From the NCBI GenBank assembly GCA_036946405.1, contig JAQIJC010000001.1:243501-307500 (forward strand): a DNA stretch of 64,000 nt, in the 5' to 3' direction. Made by a program: the position numbers and the translations under genes. The DNA is from Sphingomonas phyllosphaerae. Lineage in GTDB: Bacteria > Pseudomonadota > Alphaproteobacteria > Sphingomonadales > Sphingomonadaceae. The first letter of the stretch is position 1, and each line of letters begins with the position of its first letter. The notes beneath the pieces were generated by a model that worked only from the letters and a program-made list of their open reading frames with translations, was not told the DNA's origin and ran no database searches. This document shows, one piece after another, positions 52,859-61,617 of this stretch.

Positions 52859-54946
52859 ATGACGCGGCTTCGGACACTTCTCCTCCTCGCGACCGCCCCT
52901 TGGGCACTGGCCGGATGCGGCGGCAGCGAGGGCGGGAGTAGCGGTGGCACGTCGACGGCCCCCGTCACCGTCGTCCCTGCTCTGTCGCCATCGCCAACAC
53001 CATCGCCATCGCCATCGCCGTCGCCGACCGGTGGCGGGATCGTCATCGTCACGCCGACGCCGGCCCCGGCGCCCTCGCCCAGCCCGTCACCAAGCCCGAC
53101 ACCCTCGCCCAGCCCGGTCCCGTCCCCCTCGTCGAGCACGCCGGTCAGCCCTGTCATTCAGCCGGTCCCCACACCGACCCCAACCCCCACCGCGACGCTC
53201 CCCGACGAGACCGCGCCTGCCGATGGCTTCGCCTATCTCGCTGCGCGTGCCGGCGAATTGGCATCGTCGATCGCCGATGCCTTCTGGCGGTTCCTCGCGC
53301 TGTTCACCGCCAATGGCAGCAGCACGCCGTGGAGCGCAGGCCTCACCGCGTTCGACCAGCCGGTTACAACCATCGACGGTGCCGCGGCAGTGCCCGTCGA
53401 CGTGTTGCGTCTGGCGCGACAGGCGTCCTTCGGGCCGACCCCGCAATTGGTGTCGCGAATCGGCGAGCTGGGGATTCCCGGCTGGATCGACGAGCAGTTC
53501 CGCGTGCGGGGCAGCACCTATGGCGATCTCGTCAAATGGGTGCCCAACGATTATTGCTCCGACAAGACGATCGCGAATTGCTGGCAGAATCACTTCACCC
53601 GCGTGCCGGTCGCCGCGCGCTTCTATGCCGACGCGGCGCTCGCCCCCGATCAGTTGCGCCAGCGCGTGGCGTTCGCGCTGTCGCAGATCCTCGTCGTGTC
53701 GGGCAGCGGGGTGAACAGCACCGCGGGCATCGCCTCCTATCAGCAGGTGCTGCTCGACGGTGCCTTCGGCAACTATCGCGATCTGCTCGGCAAGGTGACG
53801 CTGCACGGATCGATGGGCCTGTACCTGTCGATGGCCGACAGCAGCCGTAGCGCGCCGTCCGAGAATTATGCGCGCGAACTGCTCCAGCTGTTCACGATGG
53901 GGCCGATGCAGCTCGCCGCCGATGGCACCCCGGTGCTCGCCGCCAATGGGGCACCGGTGCCGAACTACGGATCGGACGACATCAAGGCGCTGTCGCGCGC
54001 GCTGACCGGCTGGACCTATACGAAAAGCGGCGGGCGCACCGACTGGACCGGCAACGATTACTCGCAGCCGATGGTCGTCCGCCCGGTCAATTGGGCCTAT
54101 GATACGCAGGCGAAGGCATTTCTCGGCGTCACCGTTCCGGCGGGCGCAGCACCGGCCGATGGCGTCCGCATCGCGCTCGATGCCGCGTTCAACCATCCCA
54201 GCACCCCGCCGCGGCTCGCGCGGTTGCTGATCCAGCATCTCGTCAAGGCGAACCCCTCGCCCGGCTATGTCGCGCGCATCGGCGCGGTGTTCGTCGACAA
54301 CGGCAAAGGCGTGCGCGGCGACATGAAGGCGATCGTCCGCGCGATCCTGCTCGATCCCGAGGCGCGCGGCGCGGAACCGCGCGGAGGCGGGTTCGGCAAG
54401 GTCAAGGAACCGGTGCTGGCGATGGCCGGGCTGGTCCGCGCGCTCGGTCTCCAGACCGATGGCGCGGCGATGACGCTGCGCGACGCCGCGCTCGGCCAGC
54501 CGGTGTTCCAGGCGCCGTCGGTGTTCAACTTCTACCCGCCCGACTACCCGCTGCCGCGCAGCAGCGGGCTGGTCAGCCCGGCGTCGAAGCTCTACTCGGC
54601 GGGCGGCACCGTCGCGCTTCAGAACCTCGTCTTCGACTGGACGATCAAGGGCGAGGCCAACCGCTGGGACTGGAATGCCGCCAACAGTCTCAACGGCGCC
54701 AGCAGCTCGGCCAACACCCTCCCGCTGTGGGCCGGCTGGGAGGCGATCGCCGCCGACCCCGACCGGCTGGTCGCGGTGGTCGATCTGCTGATGCTCGACA
54801 ACACCGCCACCGCGGCACAGAAACAGGCGCTGCGCAGCGCCGCGCTGTCGATCACCAATACCAACGCGCAGCTACAGGCACGCAAGCGCGCGCAGGCCCT
54901 GCTCTACATCGCCGCGTCCAGCCCCAATTTCCTCGTCGATCGCTGA
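52859..54946 (+). CDS. DUF1800 lipoprotein with long Ser/Thr-Pro linker
   Basis: This 695-residue protein begins TRLRTLLLLATAPWALAGCG, a lipoprotein signal with lipobox LAGC. A Ser/Thr/Pro linker of about 70 residues follows, then the DUF1800 domain (about 180-690) with LARQASFGPTPQLVSRIGEL, LRQRVAFALSQILVVSGSGV, ENYARELLQLFTMGP, ALTGWTYTKSG and FQAPSVFNFYPPDYP. DUF1800 genes are classically paired with DUF1501 genes, as here, 11 bases downstream. No biochemical function is established. It should sit on the cell surface or in the periplasm, extended from the lipid anchor by the linker. GTG 52856 is an alternative start. Confidence 0.9.
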   Translation: MTRLRTLLLLATAPWALAGCGGSEGGSSGGTSTAPVTVVPALSPSPTPSPSPSPSPTGGGIVIVTPTPAPAPSPSPSPSPTPSPSPVPSPSSSTPVSPVIQPVPTPTPTPTATLPDETAPADGFAYLAARAGELASSIADAFWRFLALFTANGSSTPWSAGLTAFDQPVTTIDGAAAVPVDVLRLARQASFGPTPQLVSRIGELGIPGWIDEQFRVRGSTYGDLVKWVPNDYCSDKTIANCWQNHFTRVPVAARFYADAALAPDQLRQRVAFALSQILVVSGSGVNSTAGIASYQQVLLDGAFGNYRDLLGKVTLHGSMGLYLSMADSSRSAPSENYARELLQLFTMGPMQLAADGTPVLAANGAPVPNYGSDDIKALSRALTGWTYTKSGGRTDWTGNDYSQPMVVRPVNWAYDTQAKAFLGVTVPAGAAPADGVRIALDAAFNHPSTPPRLARLLIQHLVKANPSPGYVARIGAVFVDNGKGVRGDMKAIVRAILLDPEARGAEPRGGGFGKVKEPVLAMAGLVRALGLQTDGAAMTLRDAALGQPVFQAPSVFNFYPPDYPLPRSSGLVSPASKLYSAGGTVALQNLVFDWTIKGEANRWDWNAANSLNGASSSANTLPLWAGWEAIAADPDRLVAVVDLLMLDNTATAAQKQALRSAALSITNTNAQLQARKRAQALLYIAASSPNFLVDR
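52985..53206 (+). repeat. Ser/Thr-Pro codon tandem repeats in the DUF1800 gene
   Basis: Runs of CCATCG-type and CCGACG/CCGACC-type hexamers encode SPSPTPSPSPSPSPT, APAPSPSPSPSPTPSPSP and PTPTPTPT blocks, separated by a GGGIVIV break. All units are multiples of three, so copy-number change would alter linker length without a frameshift. Confidence 0.7.
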
Positions 54947-54957
54947 GGAGCATCCCG

Positions 54958-56322
54958 ATGGTCCAGCTCTCCCGCCGTCACTTCCACCGCATGGCGCTCA
55001 GCGCTGGCGCGGCGGCCGCGCTCGGCATGTTCGGCCGTGGCGTCGCCTATGGCGCGCCGGGCAGCGGCTTCCGCGCGATGGTCGGCGTGTTCCTGTTCGG
55101 CGGCAACGACGGATGGAACATGCTCGTCCCCACCGACACCGCCGCCTATGCCGCCTATGCCGCCTCGCGGCAGACCGTCGCGCTGCCGTCCGCCGGCATC
55201 GTCCCGCTCGCCGGAAGCGGGCTCGGGTTGCACAAGGCGATGGCGAGCCTCGCGCCGATCTGGGACAAGGGCGCGATGGCGCTGGTGCTCAACACCGGCA
55301 CGCTGGCGACCCCGCTGACCAAGGCGACCTATCTCAGCCGCCCCGACCTGCGTCCGTCGAACCTGATGAGCCATTCCGACGAGCAGGAGCATTGGCAGGG
55401 GCTGCGCGCCCAATCGGTCAACCGCGACGGCTTCATGGGGCGGCTCCACGATCGCATGGGCGCCAGCGGGGTCCCGCCGGTGATCTCGTTCGGCGGCAAC
55501 AATGTCGCGTTGATCGGGCAGCAGGCGCAGCCTTTGGTGCTGCCGTCGCGGGGCGTACTGTCGCGGTACGGCAGCAACAGCACCGCGATCGAGGCCGCGG
55601 TGAACAGCTTCGCGGGCGGCACCGGGCTCGACGACGTCACCGCCTCCACCGCCGAAACGATCAGGGACGCCTATGCGATGACCGCCGCGACCGGCGCGGT
55701 GCTGGGCACGACCGGCAGCGTCGAGGCGTTCTTCGTCGATCCCGCCACCGGCGCGGCGCTGACCTCCGACGTGTCGCAGCAGTTGAAGCGCGTCGCGCGG
55801 ATGATCGAGGCGCGGTCGACCTTCGGGCACACGCGCCAGTCGTTCTTCGTCTCGCAGGGCGGGTACGACACGCATGATGCGCAGGTCGCCTGGGGCAATG
55901 TCGTCGCGGGCACCCACGCCAATCTGCTCGGCGATCTCGCGCTGGCGCTGTCGGCCTTCTACAAGGCGATGGAAGCGCTCGGGCTGCAGGACAACGTCAC
56001 CGCCTTCACGATGAGCGACTTCGGACGCACCTATCGCGGCAATGCGCAGCTCGGCTGCGATCATGCATGGGGCAACAACCATCTGGTGATCGGCGGCGGG
56101 GTGACCGCCGGCGGGGTGTTCGGCCGCTATCCCGACCCGACGCTGGGCGGTGCCGACGACATCAGCAACGAAGGTCGCTTCCTTCCGACGACCGCGCAGG
56201 AGGAATATCTCGGCGCGATCCTCAAATGGCATGGCGTGGCGGAGGCAGATCTGCCCTATGTCGTCCCGAACTGGGCCACATGGTCGACCAACGGCCGCGG
56301 ACCGATCGGACTGTACGGGTGA
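54958..56322 (+). CDS. DUF1501 protein with Tat-type signal
   Basis: This 454-residue protein starts with a twin-arginine-like signal (LSRRHFHRMALSAGAAAALG) and has VGVFLFGGNDGWNMLVPTD, LMSHSDEQEHWQGL, FFVSQGGYDTHDAQ, VTAFTMSDFGRTYRGN and DHAWGNNHLVIGG. These are the signatures of the DUF1501 family, related to the alkaline-phosphatase/sulfatase fold. Asp/His residues in GYDTHD and SDFGRT may bind metal. GAGGAG lies seven bases before ATG 54958. It is folded before export if Tat-dependent. It is coupled to the DUF1800 gene; the reaction is unknown. Confidence 0.9.
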   Translation: MVQLSRRHFHRMALSAGAAAALGMFGRGVAYGAPGSGFRAMVGVFLFGGNDGWNMLVPTDTAAYAAYAASRQTVALPSAGIVPLAGSGLGLHKAMASLAPIWDKGAMALVLNTGTLATPLTKATYLSRPDLRPSNLMSHSDEQEHWQGLRAQSVNRDGFMGRLHDRMGASGVPPVISFGGNNVALIGQQAQPLVLPSRGVLSRYGSNSTAIEAAVNSFAGGTGLDDVTASTAETIRDAYAMTAATGAVLGTTGSVEAFFVDPATGAALTSDVSQQLKRVARMIEARSTFGHTRQSFFVSQGGYDTHDAQVAWGNVVAGTHANLLGDLALALSAFYKAMEALGLQDNVTAFTMSDFGRTYRGNAQLGCDHAWGNNHLVIGGGVTAGGVFGRYPDPTLGGADDISNEGRFLPTTAQEEYLGAILKWHGVAEADLPYVVPNWATWSTNGRGPIGLYG

Positions 56323-56393
56323 GGCCGCGAGCCCTGGCATTTGTCGCGGTGCCGCGTGTCCCCTATAAGGCCCCGGCCTGCTGGAGACCGATC

Positions 56394-57635
56394 GTGTACC
56401 GCCGCCTGATCATCGCCGTGTCGCTGCTCGGCTGCGCCGCCGCGACTCCGGCGCAGCGCACGCTGCTGCGCGCCGACGAGACGGCCTATGAGTTGCGCGG
56501 ACCCGACCAGGCGAAGGCCGGCGGAAAGCAGCACATCGCGCATGGCGTCGGCAGTCCGCACGGCGATTTGGTCCGTCCCGAGCTGGGCGGCGACGTGCTC
56601 GACGTACCGCCCTCGATCCCGTCGAGCGTCAGGCCGGCGACGTTGATCCAGCCGATCGACGAACCGCCCGGGACCGCCGCGCCGGACACGGTCGGCGCGT
56701 TCCGTTTCATGTGCGAACCGGGACAGATCAGCTACGACGATCCGATCGTCTATCCGAACCAGCCGGGCAAGAGCCACTTGCACCAGTTCTTCGGCAACAC
56801 CGGAGCGAATGCGAACAGTACGTATCGCAGCCTGCGCACGACCGGCGACAGCACCTGCGTCAACATCCTGAATCGCTCGGCCTATTGGATGCCGGCGATG
56901 CTCGACGGCCGCGGCCATGTCGTGCGTCCGGATTATGTCTCGGTCTATTACAAGCGCTTGCCGAAGGACAGCGCCGAGTGCCGCCGTCAGGGCAAGGAAT
57001 GCGTCGCGCTGCCCCGCGGACTGCGCTTCATCTTCGGCTACGATATGGTGACCGGCACGACCCCGACCGGCGGCAGCTATTTCGATTGCACCGGCCCGAC
57101 CGCGAAGCCCGGCCGCTACAAGACGATCACCGAGGCGGCGGCGAATTGCCCCGCCGGGAACCGCTTGGGCGCGATCGTCAATGCGCCGGGGTGCTGGGAC
57201 GGCACACGGCTCGACAGTCCCAACCACCGCGAGCACATGGCGAACCCCAGCTACGGTTCCTGGGGCTATCTGCGCTGCCCGTCGACGCATCCCTATGTGG
57301 TGCCGTCTTTCACGCTCGGCTCGTGGTACACCGTCGATGCGCAGCGTGCCGACACCTGGTATCTGTCGTCGGACGAGATGCCCGGCATGGCGCGGATGCC
57401 GGCGGGTTCGACCTTCCACGCCGACTGGTTCGGTGCATGGGACGACGACGTCATGGCGATGTGGACCGCCGATTGTCTCGACGCGCTCAAATCCTGCAAC
57501 AGCGGTGTGCTGGGCGGACGCCGCATGATGAAGCCGACGGCACCGTTCGCCTGGACGACGCCGCGCCGGCTGGTCCCGATCCCGCCGCGACCGGGTGCGC
57601 CGACGCACGCGGGGCAGGCAGTGGCGGCGCGCTAG
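56394..57635 (+). CDS. DUF1996 exported protein (copy 2)
   Basis: From GTG 56394 (GGAG seven bases upstream) this 413-residue protein has a signal peptide (YRRLIIAVSLLGCAAATPAQ), a variable N-terminal region and a DUF1996 domain with DTVGAFRFMC, GKSHLHQFFGN, LNRSAYWMPAML, YYKRLPKDSAEC, NAPGCWDGTRLDSPNHREH, GYLRCPSTHPYVVPSFTL and FHADWFGAWDDDVM. It matches copy 1 closely but lacks the Thr/Pro linker and a clean lipobox. GTG 56319, overlapping the DUF1501 stop, is an alternative start. It forms one run with DUF1800 and DUF1501. Confidence 0.87.
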   Translation: MYRRLIIAVSLLGCAAATPAQRTLLRADETAYELRGPDQAKAGGKQHIAHGVGSPHGDLVRPELGGDVLDVPPSIPSSVRPATLIQPIDEPPGTAAPDTVGAFRFMCEPGQISYDDPIVYPNQPGKSHLHQFFGNTGANANSTYRSLRTTGDSTCVNILNRSAYWMPAMLDGRGHVVRPDYVSVYYKRLPKDSAECRRQGKECVALPRGLRFIFGYDMVTGTTPTGGSYFDCTGPTAKPGRYKTITEAAANCPAGNRLGAIVNAPGCWDGTRLDSPNHREHMANPSYGSWGYLRCPSTHPYVVPSFTLGSWYTVDAQRADTWYLSSDEMPGMARMPAGSTFHADWFGAWDDDVMAMWTADCLDALKSCNSGVLGGRRMMKPTAPFAWTTPRRLVPIPPRPGAPTHAGQAVAAR

Positions 57636-57715
57636 AGCTGCCCGTTGCGCCGGCCGCGCGTTTGCGGTTGCGGCGCACATCCCGGCGTGATTAGCCGCGC
57701 CGACCCTCATTATCG

Positions 57716-59125
57716 ATGGATATCCACGACTTCATGGCCGACTCCCCAACGCTGCGCGCCCGGATGATGGCACGGATTCACGTGCCCGAAGCGCTGCTGG
57801 CCCGGCTCGGCTGGGCGACGTCCGGCTATATCGTCGTGCAGGGGATGCGCTTCGGCACCAATCTGGTCCTCACGCGGCTGCTCGCGCCCGAGCTGTTCGG
57901 GATCATGACCCTGCTGACATCGCTGCGGGTCGGGCTGGAGCTGTTCACCGATATCGGCATCGGGCAGAACGTCATCAGCAGCCCGAACGCCACCGATCCG
58001 CGCTTCTACAACACCGCCTGGACGATTCAGGTGATCCGCGGCGTCGCGCTCGCCCTGATCGCCTTGCTGCTACAGCCGGTCATCAGCCATTTCTACGGCG
58101 ATCCGACGCTCCACAAGATCCTGCCGTTCATGGCGCTCTTCCTGTTAATGACCGGGTTCGTCTCGATCGGTCAGCCGCTGGCGGTCAAGGAACTGGCGAT
58201 CGACCGCACGTCGATGTTCGAGGTCGCCATCTGCTTCATCGCGAACCTGTTGTTGATCGGGGCGTCATGGGCGCGCCCCGATATCTGGGGGCTGCTGATC
58301 GGCAGCCTGCTGGCGTCGCTGACCCAGATCGTCCTGTCCTACTTCGTCAAGCCGGAGATCAGGCATCGGTTGTTGATCGACTGGGGCTATGTGCGCGAGA
58401 TCCTCGGCTTCGGCAAATGGGTGTTCATCTCGTCGATCGTCTTCTTCCTGGCGCTCAACTTCGACCGGCTGATCCTCGCCAAATACGTCAGCTTCGCCGC
58501 GCTCGGCATCTACGGCATCGCGCGCACCCTGTCGGACGTTTTCGCGCAATTCAGCGTCAAGCTGGGCGCGGAGATCATCTTTCCCAGCGTGGCCGCCGCC
58601 ACCGCCCGCGGGGTCGAGCTGCAACGCAAGCTGGCGCACCGCCGCATGCAGTTCCAGGCCGCGACGATGGTCATGATCGCCGGGGTGATCGCCTTGTCCG
58701 ACCTGATCATCCGCATCTACGACGTGCGGTATCACAGCGCCGCGCAGCTGATCCCCTGGGTGTCGCTGGCGGCGTGGCTGATGATCCTCAGCACGCTGAA
58801 CGAGAATCTGATGCTGGGCCTGCGCAAGCCGCATTACAGCGCCTTCGGCAGCGCGGCGAAGCTGGTCGGGCTTGCGGTGCTGCTGCCGATCGGTCTGATG
58901 CGCTACGGCATCGCCGCCGCGGCGGTGACAACCGTGCTGGCGGAAATGATGCGCTATGCCTGCCTGTCAATCGGGCAGGCGCGCCTGAAGGTCACGTTCA
59001 TCCGTCAGGACGTGCTCGCCACCGCCGCCCTGATCGCGCTCGCCTTCGCGATCCGCTGGGTCGCGTTCGAGATCGGCCTCACCGGCGCGCCCGGCGAGCT
59101 GTTCCGGATCACGATGTACCGCTGA
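57716..59125 (+). CDS. Wzx-type oligosaccharide flippase
   Basis: This 469-residue protein of the polysaccharide-transport (MOP) family has about 12-14 hydrophobic segments. The N-terminal SGYIVVQGMRFGTNLVLTRL followed by LAPELFGIM, the central FGKWVFISSIVFFLALNFDR and GIYGIARTLSDVFAQF are typical of Wzx/GumJ-like flippases. It moves lipid-linked repeat units to the periplasmic face. The start ATG 57716 lacks a strong ribosome site; ATG 57734 is an alternative. It is the only flippase in the window, so it may serve one or both EPS regions. Confidence 0.92.
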   Translation: MDIHDFMADSPTLRARMMARIHVPEALLARLGWATSGYIVVQGMRFGTNLVLTRLLAPELFGIMTLLTSLRVGLELFTDIGIGQNVISSPNATDPRFYNTAWTIQVIRGVALALIALLLQPVISHFYGDPTLHKILPFMALFLLMTGFVSIGQPLAVKELAIDRTSMFEVAICFIANLLLIGASWARPDIWGLLIGSLLASLTQIVLSYFVKPEIRHRLLIDWGYVREILGFGKWVFISSIVFFLALNFDRLILAKYVSFAALGIYGIARTLSDVFAQFSVKLGAEIIFPSVAAATARGVELQRKLAHRRMQFQAATMVMIAGVIALSDLIIRIYDVRYHSAAQLIPWVSLAAWLMILSTLNENLMLGLRKPHYSAFGSAAKLVGLAVLLPIGLMRYGIAAAAVTTVLAEMMRYACLSIGQARLKVTFIRQDVLATAALIALAFAIRWVAFEIGLTGAPGELFRITMYR

Positions 59126-59137
59126 GCGGCGGTCGCA

Positions 59138-59160
59138 TCGTCCCGGGCTCGCCCCGGGAC
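59138..59160. terminator. Perfect GC hairpin between convergent genes
   Basis: CGTCCCGGG and CCCGGGACG pair around a 5-base loop in the gap between the flippase and epimerase genes. A bidirectional terminator or a repeat half-element is possible; there is no T tract. Confidence 0.4.
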
Positions 59161-59173
59161 GACACCAACGCCG

Positions 59174-60166
59174 TCAGGCGTTCGGGCCGTAATAGCCGCG
59201 ATACCATTGCGCGAATCGCTGCAGCCCCTCGCGCAGCATCACCTTGGGCTGATAGCCGGTCAGTGCGTGCAGCTTCGACACGTCGGCATAGGTCGCCGTC
59301 ACGTCACCGGGCTGCATCGGCCGCATTACCTTCTCGGCCTTCTGCCCCACCGCGTCTTCCAGCGCCTCGATCATTTCCATCAGCCCGACCGGATGGCTGT
59401 CACCGATGTTGAGCACGCGGTGCCCGCCCGCTTCGGGGGGATGGTCGAGCGCACCGACGATCCCATCGACGATATCGTCGATATAGGTGAAGTCGCGCGC
59501 CATCTTGCCTTCACCGTAAACCTCGATGGCCTCGCCCCGCATGATCTTCTGCGTGAACGAGAAATAGGCCATGTCCGGCCGCCCCCATGGGCCATAGACG
59601 GTGAAGAAGCGCAGGCCGGTCTGCGGAAAGCCATACAGCTTCGCATAGGACTGGCTCATCAGCTCGCACGCGCGCTTGGTCGCGGCGTAGAGCGACACCG
59701 GATCGACCGCCGCCTCGTCCTCGGTGAAGCCCTCGCCACCCATCGGCTTGTCACCATAGACCGAGCTGGAGCTGGCATAGACGAGATGCTCGAACCCCTC
59801 GGCGTGGCGGCACGCCTCCATGATCGACAAATGCCCGGCGAGGTTCGACCGCTCATAGGCGAACGGATTTTCGAGGCTGTAGCGCACCCCTGCCTGCGCG
59901 GCGAGATGGACGACCCGGCGCACGCCTTCCTCGCGGACAATCGTCGCCATCGTCTCGGCATCGGCGATGTCGGCGCGGTGGAATGCAAAGGTGTTGCGCC
60001 CTTGGAAGGTCGCGAGCCGCGCTTCCTTCAGCGTGGGATCGTAATAATCGTTGACGATGTCGACGCCGATCACGCGTTCGCCGCGGTCGAGCAGCCGGTG
60101 CGCGACGGCATGGCCGATGAAGCCGGCGGTGCCGGTGACCAGGATCGGATCGGTGCGGCCGCTCAT
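59174..60166 (-). CDS. UDP-glucuronate 4-epimerase-type NAD-dependent epimerase
   Basis: This 330-residue extended SDR has the NAD motif VTGTAGFIGHAVAHRLLDRG, then DIVNDYYDPTLKEARLA, a family-specific element of UDP-GlcA 4-epimerases (LpsL/CapI type). VHLAAQAGVRYSLENPFAY, ASSSSVYGD and the catalytic YAATKRACE (YxxxK) follow. It makes UDP-galacturonate from UDP-glucuronate in the cytoplasm. GAGGGA lies upstream of ATG 60166. It suggests an acidic EPS containing GalA, complementary to the xylose branch at 43332. Confidence 0.92.
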   Translation of the reverse strand: MSGRTDPILVTGTAGFIGHAVAHRLLDRGERVIGVDIVNDYYDPTLKEARLATFQGRNTFAFHRADIADAETMATIVREEGVRRVVHLAAQAGVRYSLENPFAYERSNLAGHLSIMEACRHAEGFEHLVYASSSSVYGDKPMGGEGFTEDEAAVDPVSLYAATKRACELMSQSYAKLYGFPQTGLRFFTVYGPWGRPDMAYFSFTQKIMRGEAIEVYGEGKMARDFTYIDDIVDGIVGALDHPPEAGGHRVLNIGDSHPVGLMEMIEALEDAVGQKAEKVMRPMQPGDVTATYADVSKLHALTGYQPKVMLREGLQRFAQWYRGYYGPNA

Positions 60167-60256
60167 GCTGTCATCCCTCGGTTCGCGCCGGGGTCGGCGC
60201 CGTCATGCTGCACCGCCTCCTAAAGCCGCGAACGGTAAACGGCAACGCGTCGCGCT

Positions 60257-61402
60257 CTAATTGCGCACCGATTCCGCGGGTTGCCACACCACATAGGTCC
60301 GCGCGCGCCAGGAAGAATCGATCACGCCCAGTGCGACGCCCAGCAGGCTCAGCAACGCCGCCACGATCTTCGACGCGATCGCGATCCGCAACCGGTTGCC
60401 CACCGCCAGCACGATCACGCCATCAAAGAGCAGCGACAGGACCGTTCCGCCGCCCAGAATCGCCACCGCCACGGGCAAGGCGAACAGCGCGGCGCTCGCC
60501 AACAGGAACGGCGTCATCCATTTGAGGACCCGGTGCGAGACATAGCCGTACAGCGCCGGCCATGGCAGCCGGCGCAATTGCGGCCACAACGCCCGGTGGA
60601 CGTTGATCGCCTGACAGGCGATCCGCCGCTTGCGCAACAGCTCTTCCTCCGCCGCGATCGCACTGCGTTCGTACACAAGCACCTCGGGCACGCTGATGAC
60701 GCGCTTGCCCTGCGTCAGCACCCCCAGGCTCACATAGAGATCGTCGATCAGGTGCGGCGGTGGCGGGCGATGGAGGTCGCGACGCACCACGAACATCGCG
60801 CCATCGACCCCGATCAAGCCGATCGTCCTGCTCTCGATCGCCTTGATGGCTTCCTCGGCGCGCCAATAGGCCGCCCCGGTCGCCGCCGCCGGGCTGTCCG
60901 CGGCGTTGCTGTACACCAGCCGCGCGCTGCTGCATCCGACCGACGGGTCGGCGAACGGCGCGACCAGCGGCGCGATCACGTCGCGGCCGTGCAGGACGTT
61001 GGCGTCGGTGAACATCAACAGCTCGGACGTCGAGCGTCGCACGAGCTGGTTCATCCCGAATGTCTTGCCGTTGCGATCGTAGGAGATCACCAGGTCGATC
61101 CGATCCGCGAACTCACGCAGGATGTCGATCGTGCCGTCGTCCGGCCCGTCGGCGTAGACATGGATCGTGGCGTTGCCATAGGCATCCGCCGCCTCGATCA
61201 ATTGCTCCAGTCGCCGCCGGATCGAGCGCGATTCGTTATACGCCGACATGCAGATCGCCAGTGATGGCCGGACGGCATCACGATCAGGCGGACGCGCGAC
61301 CGCGCGATGGCGAAAAAAGCGGAGTGTTATCGGGTATATAATGAATGGATGCGCCGCGAGCAGCAGCATCAGAACAGCAGCAGTGGCATACACCCAGATC
61401 AT
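60257..61402 (-). CDS. Membrane glycosyltransferase family 2
   Basis: This 381-residue protein starts MIWVYATAAVLMLLLAAHPF (N-terminal helix). The GT-A domain follows with SLAICMSAYNESRSIRRRLE, IHVYADGPDDGTIDIL, ELLMFTDANVLHGRDVI, IGVDGAMFVVRRDL and DDLYVSLGVLTQGKRV. Three or more C-terminal helices (PFLLASAALFALPVAVAILG and on) follow. It probably assembles the repeat unit at the inner membrane. The upstream in-frame TTG 61483 was rejected because its extension is not family-like. It is divergent from the second Wza gene over about 215 AT-richer bases. Confidence 0.88.
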   Translation of the reverse strand: MIWVYATAAVLMLLLAAHPFIIYPITLRFFRHRAVARPPDRDAVRPSLAICMSAYNESRSIRRRLEQLIEAADAYGNATIHVYADGPDDGTIDILREFADRIDLVISYDRNGKTFGMNQLVRRSTSELLMFTDANVLHGRDVIAPLVAPFADPSVGCSSARLVYSNAADSPAAATGAAYWRAEEAIKAIESRTIGLIGVDGAMFVVRRDLHRPPPPHLIDDLYVSLGVLTQGKRVISVPEVLVYERSAIAAEEELLRKRRIACQAINVHRALWPQLRRLPWPALYGYVSHRVLKWMTPFLLASAALFALPVAVAILGGGTVLSLLFDGVIVLAVGNRLRIAIASKIVAALLSLLGVALGVIDSSWRARTYVVWQPAESVRN

Positions 61403-61617
61403 TGTCGCATCTTGCCGGCCCCGCGCGGCACATAACGGCAGGCTTTCGTTTGACGCTGCTACTTTCTGCGTGACGATCGCCAAATTGCGTCATGACCTAT
61501 CCGCAAAATGACACACGTCCGATGGATGGACCCTCAAACGTCACTTGCATTTGCAGTGTCATCACTTAGGAAGTCGGCAATTTCGCAGGTGCAGCAAAGG
61601 CGCAGGGAACTATCACT

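Noticed and set aside
52985..53206. Possible CRISPR-like or satellite repeat
   Set aside because: The units are hexamers without spacers and lie inside a coding frame as Ser/Thr-Pro codons.
55000..56340. 478-residue minus-strand open frame under the DUF1501 gene
   Set aside because: The plus strand carries conserved DUF1501 motifs and a strong ribosome site; the antisense frame has neither.
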